Below, one piece after another: positions 5,144 through 5,654 of a stretch of DNA of 5,654 nucleotides; within the stretch, counting starts at the first letter, position 1; the number at the start of each line of letters is the position of its first letter. The position numbers were made by a program, and so were the translations under genes. Location of the stretch: NCBI GenBank assembly GCA_019057775.1, contig JAHLWT010000265.1, positions 1 through 5,654 on the forward strand. The letters are read 5' to 3'. The stretch comes from Promethearchaeota archaeon (GTDB lineage: Archaea; Asgardarchaeota; Lokiarchaeia; Sigynarchaeales; SOKP01). The notes under the pieces were generated by a model. That model worked only from the letters and a program-made list of their open reading frames with translations, was not told where the DNA came from and searched no databases.

Positions 5144-5244
5144 GATACCTCTATGATACTCTAATTTTCTAATTTCAATAAATACTTTTTAAAACCTGAA
5201 TGAATTAATAATAGAAAAAGGATTAATAATTTAAATGCAAAAGA

Positions 5245-5253
5245 TTATAATAT
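5245..5253 (+). promoter_or_regulatory. TATA-like promoter element of the DUF134 gene
   Basis: TTATAATAT is centred about 26 bases before the ATG at 5275, and no Shine-Dalgarno motif precedes that ATG, so a leaderless message is likely. Together with the T-tract upstream, it suggests the DUF134 gene is transcribed separately from the OsmC-family gene. Confidence 0.5.
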
Positions 5254-5274
5254 CTGTTTTTTCAGTGATCTAAT

Positions 5275-5654
5275 ATGGGAAGAAGAAGACACCGTAGATG
5301 GGTTCACCTTACGCCTAATAACTTTTATTTCGCTAATACACCTCCGATTGAAGAAGAGAACATTATTCTAACAGTAGCTGAATTTGAAGCTATGAGACTA
5401 AAGCATTATATGAGATTTAATCAAAAAGAAGCCGCTGAAAAAATGGGTATTAGTCAACCTACGTTTTCACGCATTCTCGAAAACGCTCATCAAAAATCTA
5501 CTCGAGCCCTTATCGAAGGTAAATCAATTAAGATTTATGGGGGTAATTTTGATTATAAACTGAATTTCATTGGCTATGGATGTTATGATTGTAATCATGA
5601 GTGGGAAGATGAACATGCAACTAAAGATAGAAAAGTTGAATGTGTTAAATGTAA
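5275..5654 (+). CDS. DUF134 helix-turn-helix protein with zinc ribbon, 3' end cut
   Basis: DUF134 (UPF0251) proteins are small predicted DNA-binding proteins, often found near or fused to NifX-family domains; their target is not established. Here 126 codons are visible before the window ends. Residues 1-9 are strongly basic (MGRRRHRRW). Residues 30-48 hold the family's IILTVAEFEAMRLKHY segment. Residues 49-80 are the helix-turn-helix, NQKEAAEKMGISQPTFSRIL, followed by KSTRALIEGKSIKIYGG, the classic domain end. After it, Cys103-x2-Cys106 and Cys123-x2-Cys126 form a zinc ribbon, probably complete, though the true C-terminus lies outside. Its position downstream of a NifX-like gene fits the known association of these families. 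It is the candidate regulator of the cluster, by inference. Confidence 0.9.
   Translation, partial: MGRRRHRRWVHLTPNNFYFANTPPIEEENIILTVAEFEAMRLKHYMRFNQKEAAEKMGISQPTFSRILENAHQKSTRALIEGKSIKIYGGNFDYKLNFIGYGCYDCNHEWEDEHATKDRKVECVKC

Noticed and set aside
1..5654. CRISPR arrays, tRNA or rRNA genes, insertion-sequence ends
   Set aside because: I saw no regularly spaced repeats with unique spacers, no cloverleaf-like sequence, no rRNA-like sequence of higher GC, and no transposase motif with terminal inverted repeats.

Overview
The window looks like a chromosomal stretch from an AT-rich archaeon. Three things suggest this. Several genes have an A/T-rich TATA-like element centred about 23-27 bases before the ATG with no room for a ribosome binding site, the archaeal leaderless layout. 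The gene families are ones common in archaea: HEPN/MNT, the archaeal VapB family, an AbrB-type swapped hairpin, a NifX-like protein, OsmC and DUF134. The intact genes all end in TAA. An Asgard (Lokiarchaeia-like) source would fit the base composition and gene style, but this is a guess that no marker gene here settles.

Layout. Bases 1-1072 (minus) hold the first 357 codons of an unrecognised protein that runs off the left edge. Bases 1073-1450 carry no intact gene: a promoter, a short decayed reading frame, a poly-T run and a three-copy tandem repeat. Bases 1463-2171 (plus) are a HEPN/MNT pair whose HEPN gene is interrupted by an in-frame TAA, while the MNT nucleotidyltransferase is intact. 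Bases 2388-3200 (minus) hold an AbrB-like frame, a RelB/ParD-like antitoxin frame and a RelE/ParE-like toxin frame. None of these three has an ATG, GTG or TTG start where one is expected, and the toxin also has an internal TAA. Bases 3306-3954 (minus) are an intact VapBC pair behind two overlapping 16-bp palindromes that cover its probable TATA box. Bases 4184-5654 (plus) hold a different set: a NifX/FeMo-cofactor-family protein, an OsmC-family protein and a DUF134 helix-turn-helix protein with a zinc ribbon, cut by the right edge.

Interpretation. The middle of the window is a toxin-antitoxin cluster in which one module (VapBC) looks functional and the others look decayed. Both identifiable damaged toxins are broken while coding for their partners or neighbours is largely kept, as expected if toxin loss is tolerated before antitoxin loss. 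The lesions are mostly single-base substitutions rather than the indels typical of sequencing error, although a draft assembly error cannot be excluded from sequence alone. The right-hand cluster probably concerns handling of a metal or sulfur/redox species, with the DUF134 protein as candidate regulator; this is inferred from families and proximity.
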